Positions 6,509 through 13,391 are shown, numbered from the stretch's first letter. The stretch: 23,003 nt of DNA from a virus (IMGVR_UViG_3300030107_004382:712-23714), one strand, 5' to 3'. Numbers and translations are program-made. Notes: a model not told the origin generated them from the sequence alone.

Positions 6509-7525
6509 ATGACGCAATTAACTACGATGCCTTCTTCCAAAACAAAACCTAGTTCAATCACAAACTTTGAAGCCTCTTTCTCTATGTTTAGAGAATCTGA
6601 ATTTATTTCAGGTATTGATGGCTTTGGTACACTTCAACCTTTACATAACAATGACAAAGCTTATTGGGCTGTAAAAGAAGAAAGTTTGAAAGCATGTAAG
6701 TGGACTGCCACTGAAAAAGATTTTGATAAAGATTCAGTTCTTTGGAATCATTCTCACCGTTTTCATAATGGTGCTAGAGAATTAATGCATGCATTTATTA
6801 AACCAAGAATTCAAATTATTCATACCTCCAACATTTTAGTTGTTGATGATTCCATTTTAGATAGAAATGGAAAGTCGATGAATATGATTATTGGTGATTT
6901 ATCTATGCCTCATGTTGCTAAAGCATTTGAAGTAGATAAAGAAAAAGCTGGAGACAATGGTAATCGTCAGTATTCAACTAGAACTAAATATCTAGTTAAT
7001 ATCTTGACTAAAGATAATCAACCAGCTCATGAAGTACCTTTAGTTTTTACTGTTAAAGGATTAGCTAGTGTTGATATGTCTCGCATGTTAAAAGAATTTA
7101 CTAAACAAATGAATAGGTGTTATAGCACTGGTTTAGAATTAAAAAGTGATATGCGATTTGATGAAAGAACACAAGCAGGATATGTTTTTGTTCCTGAATT
7201 AGATATTAGAAGTGTTGATGCTCGTGGAAACAGAAAGGTAAGTATTCCTGCAATCGTAGACTACAAAAAACCTGATTATTCTACAGTTGAAAAAGCTAAA
7301 GAATCTATGTTTGAATATTCTATTCCTATAGAGAATAGAGAAAAAACATGGGAACAAATGCAAGATGATTTCTTAGGAAATTACATTAACAAACATAGTG
7401 AACAGGAAGCTGCAAAGCTTAATGGTGCTTATGGTATTGCTGAAGGTGTTCCCGCTTTAATGCCTAAAACAGTAGCTGTTCTACCAGAAGGTGCAGAAGA
7501 TACTGGAGAAGACGCAGCTTTATGA
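6509..7525 (+). CDS. DUF5895-like protein (338 aa), next to SSB
   Basis: Not firmly recognised; overall layout recalls the cyanobacterial DUF5895 proteins found on plasmids and phages, but I cannot verify this. Low-complexity start (MTQLTTMPSSKTKPSSITNF), a globular core with Trp-rich strands (AYWAVKEESLKACKWTATEK), a segment HEVPLVFTVKGLASVDMSRM resembling a ligand- or DNA-binding domain, and an acidic C-terminus (PEGAEDTGEDAAL) that could mimic an SSB-like tail. It follows SSB and the structured leader at 6388-6486, suggesting a role in DNA replication or ssDNA handling. An alternative start is ATG 6524 or 6581. The stop overlaps the convergent NblA-like gene by six bases. Confidence 0.6.
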   Translation: MTQLTTMPSSKTKPSSITNFEASFSMFRESEFISGIDGFGTLQPLHNNDKAYWAVKEESLKACKWTATEKDFDKDSVLWNHSHRFHNGARELMHAFIKPRIQIIHTSNILVVDDSILDRNGKSMNMIIGDLSMPHVAKAFEVDKEKAGDNGNRQYSTRTKYLVNILTKDNQPAHEVPLVFTVKGLASVDMSRMLKEFTKQMNRCYSTGLELKSDMRFDERTQAGYVFVPELDIRSVDARGNRKVSIPAIVDYKKPDYSTVEKAKESMFEYSIPIENREKTWEQMQDDFLGNYINKHSEQEAAKLNGAYGIAEGVPALMPKTVAVLPEGAEDTGEDAAL

Positions 7526-7744
7526 TTTAAGGATTATTTTATCTGGGCTAACTAGTTCACTAATTAGCCCTTTTATAATGACATTACGTTGTGTTGCTAA
7601 TTGTGCAAGATAAGTAGCTACTTGTTTTAAAGCTTCTTTATCTTCACAGTTATCAATACTTCTTTTAAATTTTTCAAATACAAATTGATCTTCTAATGGA
7701 ATCTTATATTCTAAGTATTCTAATTTAGAAGATTTCTTTTCCAT
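7520..7744 (-). CDS. NblA-like phycobilisome degradation adaptor (candidate)
   Basis: A 74-residue reverse-strand protein. Residues 16-54 run PLEDQFVFEKFKRSIDN, then an A-L-K-Q helix and LAQLATQRN. This follows the pattern of NblA/Ycf18 proteins (sLEqqFslrsFeeqVqnms..qAqdfLv.Ly.qm..rE): LExQF at 17-21, F26, hydrophobic I30, N32, A38, then L/Q/R spacing with one extra residue. Size is close to the ~60-residue family norm with a short charged extension at each end. It has a good AAAGGA ribosome site. NblA tags phycobilisomes for Clp degradation; phage NblA is known from a Microcystis phage and from uncultured marine cyanophages. Other short cyanobacterial helical families share part of this pattern, so the call needs a profile search. 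Confidence 0.5.
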   Translation of the reverse strand: MEKKSSKLEYLEYKIPLEDQFVFEKFKRSIDNCEDKEALKQVATYLAQLATQRNVIIKGLISELVSPDKIILKS

Positions 7745-7791
7745 TTGAATCCTTTTCTTTTTCTATTCTACATGCATCCAAAGATTCAATT

Positions 7792-7971
7792 ATGTTAAAC
7801 AAGTTCGGTCCTCTTACTCTTATGGGTGCTGGTGTATTTACAGCTGTTGGTAATCCTATCACATGGGCTGCCATTGCTGGTCTTGCTACATTTCAAGTTA
7901 GTAAAAAACTCTATAAGAGATCTAGAAAAAAATCTAAAATTAGAAAAGAAGAATACGACTTATTTATTTGA
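7792..7971 (+). CDS. Small membrane protein (59 aa)
   Basis: Starts MLNKFGPLTLMGAGVFTAVG, continuing with NPITWAAIAGLATFQVSKKL, so residues ~6-36 are Gly/Ala-rich and hydrophobic, one or two short membrane segments. The last 20 residues are very basic (KKLYKRSRKKSKIRKEEYD), which should stay in the cytoplasm. It diverges from the NblA-like gene with 47 bases between starts, and overlaps the convergent 7964-8113 gene by eight bases. No Shine-Dalgarno is obvious. Small, basic-tailed membrane proteins are common phage accessory or lysis-related genes, but function here is unknown. Confidence 0.6.
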   Translation: MLNKFGPLTLMGAGVFTAVGNPITWAAIAGLATFQVSKKLYKRSRKKSKIRKEEYDLFI

Positions 7972-8113
7972 AAATAATTGCACTATCAATTAATTTTTCA
8001 ATACTTTTTGACATGGCATTATAGCTAGTGCCTACATATAATTGACCGCTAACAACCGCAGCTGTCATTACTGCCCAGAAAATGTAGTACCAACGTGCTT
8101 TGATTTGGGCCAC
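7964..8113 (-). CDS. Small membrane protein of the MAQIKARWYYIFW type (49 aa, GTG start)
   Basis: The reverse-strand frame from GTG at 8113 to TAA at 7964 encodes MAQIKARWYYIFWAVMTAAV, then VSGQLYVGTSYNAMSKSIEK. Residues ~9-26 form one transmembrane helix with a basic, aromatic N-terminal flank. As far as I remember, a short conserved protein with this opening occurs in many cyanomyoviruses, function unknown. The only in-frame start is GTG, with an upstream stop just 15 bases away. It overlaps the forward gene ending at 7971 by eight bases. The coherent membrane-protein sequence makes it a convincing gene. Confidence 0.7.
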   Translation of the reverse strand: MAQIKARWYYIFWAVMTAAVVSGQLYVGTSYNAMSKSIEKLIDSAIIFK

Positions 8114-8158
8114 AAGAATCTTGTATTCTTACCTAACACTAACTTAATTTCAACTTAA

Positions 8159-9064
8159 ATGACAAACGAAATTTATTCTGAGCTAAATGAAGCTCAAAAA
8201 ATTATCTACACACGCTCTATGATTGGTAGAGCTTTTCCTGATTTTGATCATGGACAAATCTGTACCATTTATCGTGTAGGAAAACATTGCATAGTAAAAA
8301 GAAAAAATGGATTAGAAGAAAAATATCCTGCAGAAGATATTAAAATTGCTTATTTAAAATTTATACAAAGAGAAGTTCCTTTCTTCTCTTATTGTGGTCC
8401 TGGTTATAGAGGTCCAATTCCTTGGTCACATCAACCTAATACATATATCCTTCTTAAAGGTTGGCATTATGCATATGAAGGATCTCATAAAACTCCAGAA
8501 GCATTAATGCAACGTAGCTGGATTAATTCTTTTAACACTTTAAAAAGTATTGAATCTGTTAAAAGCTTATTGGACAATTTAAATGATGATGATCCAAAAG
8601 ATGAAGGATTGGATGATACTGAAAAAGCATTAGGACATATTATGACTCCTTATAAATATTGTTCTTGCCAAGCTTTTCAGAAACAACTTAGAAATTTAGA
8701 TGAATTTAAACATGAATTTTATAAAGATTATCAGCCTATGTGTAAACATCTTTATTGGTATGACAAATTTAAATTATTCCAAAGAAAAAGAAATGAATTA
8801 ATTGAAGATTTAGGAGCAAAACCTCCAATGAATGTAGTTCTTTGGTTCTATGTACCACCTGTTAAACAATATGGAAAAGGTCAATTTAAAATTTGGTGGA
8901 CTAGAAAAGGATTATATTCTGATATAACAAATTGGAAAGAAATTCAAGGTTTAAGTCAATGGGACACCTGGACTTATTTCGATAGGATGTTAGAGAAAGG
9001 TTTCGTTCCATACGAAGGCTCTATTGTTCCAAAATTGAAATTAAAACTATGCGAAAAGTCTTAA
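8159..9064 (+). CDS. SWIM zinc-finger-like protein (301 aa)
   Basis: Residues 168-170 (CSC) and 195-197 (CKH) give the C-x-C-x(24)-C-x-H signature of SWIM zinc fingers, which bind DNA or protein partners. Upstream are an aromatic-rich segment (FSYCGPGYRGPIPWSHQPNT) and an acidic linker (residues ~141-153, DNLNDDDPKDEGLDD). The C-terminal third is Trp/Tyr-rich (NVVLWFYVPPVKQYGKGQFK). The start follows a 35-base G-free leader. It lies between polymerase/SSB and the Gp157-like gene, so a role in replication or recombination is plausible. I do not recognise the full-length family. The 3' end overlaps the next gene by 16 bases. Confidence 0.65.
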   Translation: MTNEIYSELNEAQKIIYTRSMIGRAFPDFDHGQICTIYRVGKHCIVKRKNGLEEKYPAEDIKIAYLKFIQREVPFFSYCGPGYRGPIPWSHQPNTYILLKGWHYAYEGSHKTPEALMQRSWINSFNTLKSIESVKSLLDNLNDDDPKDEGLDDTEKALGHIMTPYKYCSCQAFQKQLRNLDEFKHEFYKDYQPMCKHLYWYDKFKLFQRKRNELIEDLGAKPPMNVVLWFYVPPVKQYGKGQFKIWWTRKGLYSDITNWKEIQGLSQWDTWTYFDRMLEKGFVPYEGSIVPKLKLKLCEKS

Positions 9065-9252
9065 TTGATGGTCTTAAAGCACATGCTAAAGGTCATATTG
9101 AAAAACATAAATCTAATATCGAAATCTATTTACATGGATCAGTAGGTATTGGAGAACATTCAGATATTATTGCTGCAATTGAAGTTGAATTAAACCATAT
9201 TGCACACTATGAAGATCAATTAGAAGTACTCGAAAAATACTTTAGTATATGA
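9049..9252 (+). CDS. Small conserved cyanophage-type protein (67 aa)
   Basis: MRKVLIDGLKAHAKGHIEKH, followed by GSVGIGEHSDIIAAIEVEL and a helical end (YEDQLEVLEKYF). From memory, T4-like cyanophages carry a very similar short ORF (same 'LIDGLKA.AKGHIEKH' and 'VGIGEHSDI' blocks), with unknown function. It is helical and amphipathic, suggesting a small coiled-coil partner protein. It overlaps the SWIM gene by 16 bases, and its stop is followed at once by the second AACGTC hairpin. Confidence 0.7.
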   Translation: MRKVLIDGLKAHAKGHIEKHKSNIEIYLHGSVGIGEHSDIIAAIEVELNHIAHYEDQLEVLEKYFSI

Positions 9253-9255
9253 TTA

Positions 9256-9278
9256 AACGTCCTTTAAGTCATGACGTT
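9256..9278 (+). other. Intercistronic AACGTC hairpin, copy 2
   Basis: AACGTC (9256-9261) and GACGTT (9273-9278) form a six-pair stem with an 11-base loop, four bases after the preceding stop. TAAACTGACTT and a G-free CAATCTAACTCAACTCTA leader to the ATG at 9307 follow. Order and spacing match copy 1 at 5455-5507, though the intervening bases have diverged, which argues for a functional module. Confidence 0.6.
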
Positions 9279-9306
9279 AAACTGACTTCAATCTAACTCA
9301 ACTCTA

Positions 9307-10044
9307 ATGACACAATCTAATCTTTCCTTTCTTAAAAAGGCTCCAGAAGAAATGCCTTTTAAAGAGTTAATTTCTCAAAGAGAAAATTTAACTAAAACTA
9401 TTCCTCTTTTAGATGAAGAATCAAAAGAGATTGTAAAAGCTGATCTTGCTGCTATTACAGAAGAATGTTCACCTAGATGGGATGAACTTTACGTAACTAG
9501 AGAAAATTTAAAAACAATTATTAAAACATTAAAAGAAGAAAAAGCTGAAGTTGATAAAAGCATCAAATCGAAAACAAATGATCTTGATTCTTTAAATGTT
9601 TTACTTAGAGAAATAAGAAGAAGTTTTCCACCACATTCTGATTGTGATACTTTCTCTGGTAAATACTTTCAATTTAAAGTTAAAGCAATTACACCAGGGC
9701 AACAATATAGTCTAAAAATTATACAGACAAAAAAGATAGAAGAATTTTCTCATAAAGATCAAGTCAAATTCTTTTATAAAGAAGAAAGAATCGAAACTAT
9801 AGAAACTGTGGTAACGTCAATAGAAGGAGAAGAAATCTCCAGAACAAGTCTACCTAAATCTACAGAACAATTTATTCTTAATGAAAATGCAGTCATCAGT
9901 GCTTACAAAGACGGAAGTCTCCCCCATGGAATCAAAGTCATCCAAAATTACAGAATTACAACAAAAAGAATCAGTGGCAACATGGACGTGGAAACATCCC
10001 AATATACAAAACGCTTTCTTCGAGAACCTACCAGCTCCAGTTGA
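9307..10044 (+). CDS. Siphovirus Gp157-like coiled-coil protein (245 aa)
   Basis: Residues ~20-105 form a long charged helix or coiled coil (LISQRENLTKTIPLLDEESK; later LKTIIKTLKEEKAEVDKSIK). The C-terminal half is strand-rich (YFQFKVKAITPGQQYSLKII) and ends with ENAVISAYKDGSLPHGIKVI, similar to the 'a...G..ipGv.v' ending of Sipho_Gp157 (PF05565). Proteins of that family lie in phage recombination or replication clusters beside SSB and nucleases, which fits this neighbourhood. It starts after the AACGTC module and a G-free leader. Its last ~120 bases overlap another frame (9926-10321). The family assignment is probable; the biochemical role is unknown. Confidence 0.55.
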   Translation: MTQSNLSFLKKAPEEMPFKELISQRENLTKTIPLLDEESKEIVKADLAAITEECSPRWDELYVTRENLKTIIKTLKEEKAEVDKSIKSKTNDLDSLNVLLREIRRSFPPHSDCDTFSGKYFQFKVKAITPGQQYSLKIIQTKKIEEFSHKDQVKFFYKEERIETIETVVTSIEGEEISRTSLPKSTEQFILNENAVISAYKDGSLPHGIKVIQNYRITTKRISGNMDVETSQYTKRFLREPTSSS

Positions 10045-10321
10045 TGTAGAAGAAGCTCATCTTTACATGTGCTGTCATCAACATAACGAGCAAGACTTTG
10101 ATCTTCAACTTAAAACTATGGAGTTGGAATTAGATGAATACTTAGATGCTGATGACAGACCAGTTGATGATTTAATAGCTGATACTCGTGCTAATCAAGT
10201 TAGATATTTAAAAAGTAAAAGGTATCATCATAATGCTCGTTGTTGTTATTGGTATTGGATGCAAAAAGAATCTGATCTTAATCAAAGAAAAGCAAAACGT
10301 AAAAAAAAGCTTCAAAAATAA
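9926..10321 (+). CDS. Unknown protein (131 aa) overlapping the Gp157-like gene
   Basis: The frame begins inside the preceding gene; ATG 9926 (MESKSSKITELQQKESVATW) has GGAAG about ten bases upstream, while ATG 9881 would add 15 residues. Past the overlap the protein is clearly coding: acidic (LDEYLDADDRPVDDLIADTR), then RYHHNARCCYWYWMQKESDL and a very basic Lys/Arg end. The Cys/His-rich middle (HLYMCCHQHNEQ; HHNARCCYWYW) could bind metal, but the spacing fits no motif I know. The overlap of about 119 bases is unusually long and more GC-rich than the flanks. Function unknown. Confidence 0.6.
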   Translation: MESKSSKITELQQKESVATWTWKHPNIQNAFFENLPAPVDVEEAHLYMCCHQHNEQDFDLQLKTMELELDEYLDADDRPVDDLIADTRANQVRYLKSKRYHHNARCCYWYWMQKESDLNQRKAKRKKKLQK

Positions 10322-10357
10322 ATTTCATATAGAATAAAGAAAATAATAGAGGAGTTC

Positions 10358-10624
10358 ATGGAGAAAGATTCAGCTAATTTATATGCTTTACTTGCTGGCT
10401 TTACCCAAGAAGGAACTCCTCTAGAAGCTTTAATTGGTAGCAAAATTGAATGGGGTGTTACTGTTTTAACTGCTGCAATGCTTGCTAATGAAAATTTAGC
10501 AGGAAGTATGGAAGCACAAGAAATGGTTGATGGTGCTATAAATTATTACAATTTAATTCAAGAACGTTTAGCTTTTTATAGACAAAATCAAGTACATAAT
10601 CTTGAAAAAATGATTGATAGTTAA
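10358..10624 (+). CDS. Unknown helical protein (88 aa)
   Basis: Good ribosome site (AGAGGAG) nine bases before the ATG. All-helical by eye: LYALLAGFTQEGTPLEALIG, WGVTVLTAAMLANENLAGSM and GAINYYNLIQERLAFYRQNQ. The central segment is Ala/Leu-rich but too charged at its ends to be a sure membrane helix. No Cys, no catalytic motif, no recognised family. It follows the replication block and precedes several unrelated small genes. Confidence 0.65.
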   Translation: MEKDSANLYALLAGFTQEGTPLEALIGSKIEWGVTVLTAAMLANENLAGSMEAQEMVDGAINYYNLIQERLAFYRQNQVHNLEKMIDS

Positions 10625-10659
10625 ATGCTGCTATCGTAAATATATAACTAATAAATTAG

Positions 10660-10857
10660 ATGGAGAAAGAGAAACTACCTCGTTTAATTCTAAATTTTTC
10701 TGTAGATTTAGATATTGATTATAATCCTTTTAACGGTAAAACTAAAGAAGAATTTATCAAACATATTGAATCAGAATTACATGAAGTTTTATTTGATGTA
10801 AGCCCAAGCGTAAAAAACGCTTATACTTCTCTTATTGCTATTGATGAAAATGCTTAA
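10660..10857 (+). CDS. Small unknown protein (65 aa)
   Basis: MEKEKLPRLILNFSVDLDID, then YNPFNGKTKEEFIKHIESEL, looks like a strand, loop and helix. It shares its opening style (MEK-) with the previous gene but no clear homology. No Shine-Dalgarno: the upstream bases are ACTAATAAATTAG. Its 3' end overlaps the next frame by about 14 bases. The family is not recognised, although small proteins of this design are common in cyanophages. Confidence 0.6.
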   Translation: MEKEKLPRLILNFSVDLDIDYNPFNGKTKEEFIKHIESELHEVLFDVSPSVKNAYTSLIAIDENA

Positions 10858-11341
10858 CAAATCTGATCAATTTGGTACTCCTGAATGGAGAGAAGAAAAT
10901 AACCGTAGAGTATTTTTTCAAAACCATATGTATAGGTGTGCAGGAAGAGATAATCCTGATCATCCAATGCATGGTCTTTTTACTGGTTTATGGCATGACT
11001 TTTGTTTAAATGAAGCAGGTAAAGCACAAAGAGATATGTGGTTTGAACGCATAGAATTTATACAAAAAGTACAAAATGGAGAAATTGTTTTACCACAATG
11101 TTCAAATGATGTTGTTGAAGAAGAAATTCCAAGACCTGAAGAAGAAATAGCACAAGACTTTGATGTTTCTAATGCTGATCCAGTAGATGAATATTTAAAT
11201 TGTTCTGCTGAATGTGATATTAATGATCAAGAATGTGAAGATATTTGTTTAGATGAATTAAAGAAACCTGTAATAGAAGAATTCGGTACACTTACCGTTG
11301 GTCAAGCAGATTCACCACATCAAGCTGCTATATCTAAATGA
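10844..11341 (+). CDS. Unknown protein with conserved-looking N-terminus (165 aa)
   Basis: Three in-frame start choices exist: ATG 10844 (MKMLNKSDQ), ATG 10850 (MLNKSDQF) and an upstream TTG at 10835; the ATGs are more likely. Residues ~5-80 (FGTPEWREENNRRVFFQNHM; HPMHGLFTGLWHDFCLNEAG) look like a compact helical domain with several His and Trp. The second half is acidic, with Cys pairs (NCSAECDINDQECEDICLDE) that could bind metal or form disulfides. No known family. The start lies inside the preceding gene; the stop overlaps the next ATG (ATGA). Confidence 0.6.
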   Translation: MKMLNKSDQFGTPEWREENNRRVFFQNHMYRCAGRDNPDHPMHGLFTGLWHDFCLNEAGKAQRDMWFERIEFIQKVQNGEIVLPQCSNDVVEEEIPRPEEEIAQDFDVSNADPVDEYLNCSAECDINDQECEDICLDELKKPVIEEFGTLTVGQADSPHQAAISK

Positions 11342-11514
11342 ACTGTTATCTTTGTGGTACTCCACTTAATATATCAAGCAATATAGATTTCCCAGAACAT
11401 GAACTTTATAATATGATTAGTTTTTTTGATTGTCCTAAATGTAATGCAGCTGTAGAGGTATATCATCCAATAGATCAAAGAGCTTCTACTTCTTGCCAAT
11501 GCTCAATACGATGA
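11338..11514 (+). CDS. Zinc-ribbon miniprotein (58 aa)
   Basis: ATGA-coupled to the preceding gene. The 58-residue product has two CxxC knuckles, C3-Y-L-C6 and C32-P-K-C35, in the spacing of a small zinc ribbon (MNCYLCGTPLNISSNIDF; FFDCPKCNAAVEVYHP), and a third CxC near the C-terminus. Such miniproteins can bind nucleic acid or modify a protein partner. Its last 40 bases overlap the convergent HNH gene. It is short, but the ordered cysteines make it a good gene candidate. Confidence 0.6.
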   Translation: MNCYLCGTPLNISSNIDFPEHELYNMISFFDCPKCNAAVEVYHPIDQRASTSCQCSIR

Positions 11515-11741
11515 CAGTTACTACATAAAGGAATACATTTTTCCATTTCTTTTACAATATTTTTCCAACTATAACCAACACCTACCATACGAGAAATACT
11601 ATTCTCTTTATTACCAAGGTGATGAAATTCTAGAACACGATAATCATCTAAGCCACAAGCTTTACAGCATAATGTTTTCTTATGCGTTATTAACTTTTGC
11701 CTGTTTTTACGTATTCGTTTTTTACTACTTTGCCAACTCAT
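11475..11741 (-). CDS. HNH endonuclease (88 aa)
   Basis: Compact HNH nuclease. A basic N-terminus (KKRIRKNRQK) precedes C26-K-A-C29, the catalytic pair in LEFHHLGNKE (H40, H41), and C73-S-N-C76-H-R-I-E-H81. The CxxC...HH...CxxCH...H layout is that of zinc-stabilised HNH enzymes of homing-endonuclease or phage type. It is a stand-alone reverse-strand gene with a 40-base tail-to-tail overlap, typical of mobile freestanding HNH genes in phages. Its start is 15 bases downstream of the methyltransferase stop, so the two are probably co-transcribed. Confidence 0.88.
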   Translation of the reverse strand: MSWQSSKKRIRKNRQKLITHKKTLCCKACGLDDYRVLEFHHLGNKENSISRMVGVGYSWKNIVKEMEKCIPLCSNCHRIEHWQEVEAL

Positions 11742-11756
11742 AATATTTACAAAGTA

Positions 11757-12344
11757 TTATTCTTTCCATATCCATGCTATTTGATATTCATCTATATAAG
11801 GTTTTAAATCTAATGCATCCATTAATTCTCCAATAAGCCGACCTTTCCCTAGTAGTCTGCCATCTGCTGCTCTTAAGTTATCATCTACAACAATTAAAGT
11901 TCCTGGTTTAATGATATTTTTAGCTGCAAATAATTCTTTTAAATGATGTGCAGAGGACTCCCAATCATTTCCCCAATCTGTAATATTGAATGAATCTAAA
12001 TAAAGTAAATCTACTTTTCCTTCTAAATAACCTAATTCTTCTACTGAGTCACCACAAATAACTTCAACACGTTTACTTGTATTTTCTCTAGCAAGTTTAC
12101 ATGCTTTAGGACTAATATCAATTGAAATGACATTTCCTCCTCTATACTTTACATAATTATCAAATAATAATGTAGAACAACCATCACCTCGATAATTGTC
12201 CTCTTCCCTGTAGCAGCCTGTTTCTACAATGAAGATTTCTTTATCTTTAATGTCATCTAAATACTTAAAAATTGTTCTAAAACTATCTGTTCTTCCCCCT
12301 AAACTTTCAGATATATCATCAAAATATTCATTCCAAAAAGTCAT
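11757..12344 (-). CDS. Class I SAM-dependent methyltransferase-like protein (195 aa)
   Basis: Rossmann-type order: motif I region FIVETGCYREEDNYRGDGCS, then NVISIDISPKACKLAREN with acidic D after strand 2, RVEVICGDSVEELG, and VDLLYLDSFNITDW. It ends GTLIVVDDNLRAADGRLLGK and YQIAWIWKE. Similar to Methyltransf_24-type proteins found in cyanophages and in surface-sugar gene clusters; the substrate is unknown (a sugar or small molecule is as likely as DNA, since no DNA-methylase DPPY/NPPY motif is seen). It is reverse-strand with its own promoter (12368-12395) and AGGTAA upstream. Confidence 0.78.
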   Translation of the reverse strand: MTFWNEYFDDISESLGGRTDSFRTIFKYLDDIKDKEIFIVETGCYREEDNYRGDGCSTLLFDNYVKYRGGNVISIDISPKACKLARENTSKRVEVICGDSVEELGYLEGKVDLLYLDSFNITDWGNDWESSAHHLKELFAAKNIIKPGTLIVVDDNLRAADGRLLGKGRLIGELMDALDLKPYIDEYQIAWIWKE

Positions 12345-12367
12345 TTTGTTTTATGATTACCTCTTTG

Positions 12368-12395
12368 AATATAACTTATTTAACTAATTTGTCAG
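12368..12395 (-). promoter_or_regulatory. Candidate sigma70 promoter for the methyltransferase
   Basis: On the reverse strand CTGACA (12395-12390), a 16-base spacer and TATATT (12373-12368) precede the methyltransferase ATG at 12344 by about 24 bases, with AGGTAA between. The fit to a bacterial -35/-10 pair is fair in an AT-rich region. Confidence 0.4.
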
Positions 12396-12420
12396 ATAAA
12401 ATATAATTTTTCTACTAGAC

Positions 12421-12450
12421 TTGACAGAGCAGATAACTTAAATGTAATAC
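12421..12450 (+). promoter_or_regulatory. Candidate sigma70 promoter for the nuclease/primase operon
   Basis: TTGACA (12421-12426), an 18-base spacer and TAATAC (12445-12450) lie so close to the ATG at 12462 that the transcript would start about five bases before it, nearly leaderless. The upstream TATAAT at 12402-12407 is an alternative -10 without a good -35. Confidence 0.45.
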
Positions 12451-12461
12451 ATATTCTTCAA

Positions 12462-13313
12462 ATGAAAGACACTAATATTCTTGAAACTAAAAAAGAGAAA
12501 GAGATTATAAATGACGATGTAATGAAAGATATTAATAAAACTGCTGCACGTATAACGCTTAATGGTAAACGACATTACACAACACCTTTATTTACAGGAC
12601 CAGCTCCATCCGTAACAACCATAATTTCTGAAACTGCTTCTGAACAAAATAAAAAGAAATTAGAAATGTGGTCTAAAGCCAATCCAGGTGTAAAAGAAAA
12701 AGCAGCTGAACGAGGTACAGCAATCCATTATGGAATGGAACAATATTTAAAAGGTGAAAAAGACCCAGAAATATCTGAAGACTATGCAGAATTTTGGTCG
12801 GGTATGCCAAAAATATTAGATCAATTTGGTGATGTACTTTGGGCAGAATCTCCTGTTTTAGAATCTTTTAAATTTACTATGGGTGCTGATGAAGTAGCTC
12901 GTGTTTGGGGTTCTGATGAAGAAGGACGTGCTTGGGCTGGTGCTCCTGACATTATTGGATTTGTAGAAGATAAATTAACTCTTGCAGATTTAAAAACAAG
13001 TGTTAAACCTTATAGTCGTAAATGGCCTAAAGAATATGAAAAAGGCTCACAAGAATGGAGAGATCTTTTGGGTGGTTATATGAAATTTAAAAAAACTTGT
13101 AAACAACTAGCAGCATATGATCTTGCTATACAACAAACTTTAGACGTTAAAGTTGATCAAGCTGCCATATTAGTATCAACACCTTTACGTACACAAGTAT
13201 TTAAAATATCAAGAAGGTTTCTTGATAAATTACACGTAGATTGGTTGAAAATCGTAGAAGAATATTATAAACAGATAGATAATTGCAATGTTTATGATGC
13301 AGATTCAATCTAA
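12462..13313 (+). CDS. PD-(D/E)XK exonuclease, RecB/Cas4 type (283 aa)
   Basis: Nuclease motifs in order: ERGTAIHYGMEQYL (H89), GAPDIIGF (D163), LADLKTS (D176-x-K178) and KQLAAYDLA (Q215xxxY219), the RecB-family set. The first ~25 residues are charged and variable. An in-frame ATG at codon 21 (MKDINKTAARITLNG) is an alternative start. Probable role: 5'-3' or structure-specific degradation of DNA in phage recombination or host DNA breakdown. It heads the operon with the small gene 13392 and the primase-helicase. A near-leaderless sigma70 promoter candidate lies at 12421-12450. Confidence 0.85.
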   Translation: MKDTNILETKKEKEIINDDVMKDINKTAARITLNGKRHYTTPLFTGPAPSVTTIISETASEQNKKKLEMWSKANPGVKEKAAERGTAIHYGMEQYLKGEKDPEISEDYAEFWSGMPKILDQFGDVLWAESPVLESFKFTMGADEVARVWGSDEEGRAWAGAPDIIGFVEDKLTLADLKTSVKPYSRKWPKEYEKGSQEWRDLLGGYMKFKKTCKQLAAYDLAIQQTLDVKVDQAAILVSTPLRTQVFKISRRFLDKLHVDWLKIVEEYYKQIDNCNVYDADSI

Positions 13314-13331
13314 AATCTAAGCTTAATATTT

Positions 13332-13356
13332 TGAATAATTCATTTCAGATTATTCA
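13332..13356 (+). other. AT-rich hairpin after the nuclease gene
   Basis: TGAATAAT (13332-13339) pairs with ATTATTCA (13349-13356) around a nine-base loop, eight base pairs, about 20 bases after the nuclease stop. No T tract follows. It may be a processing site or attenuator between the nuclease gene and 13392; the AT-rich stem is weak evidence. Confidence 0.35.
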
Positions 13357-13391
13357 CACTAGGATAATAGAACACCTAAAAATAGCTTCCA

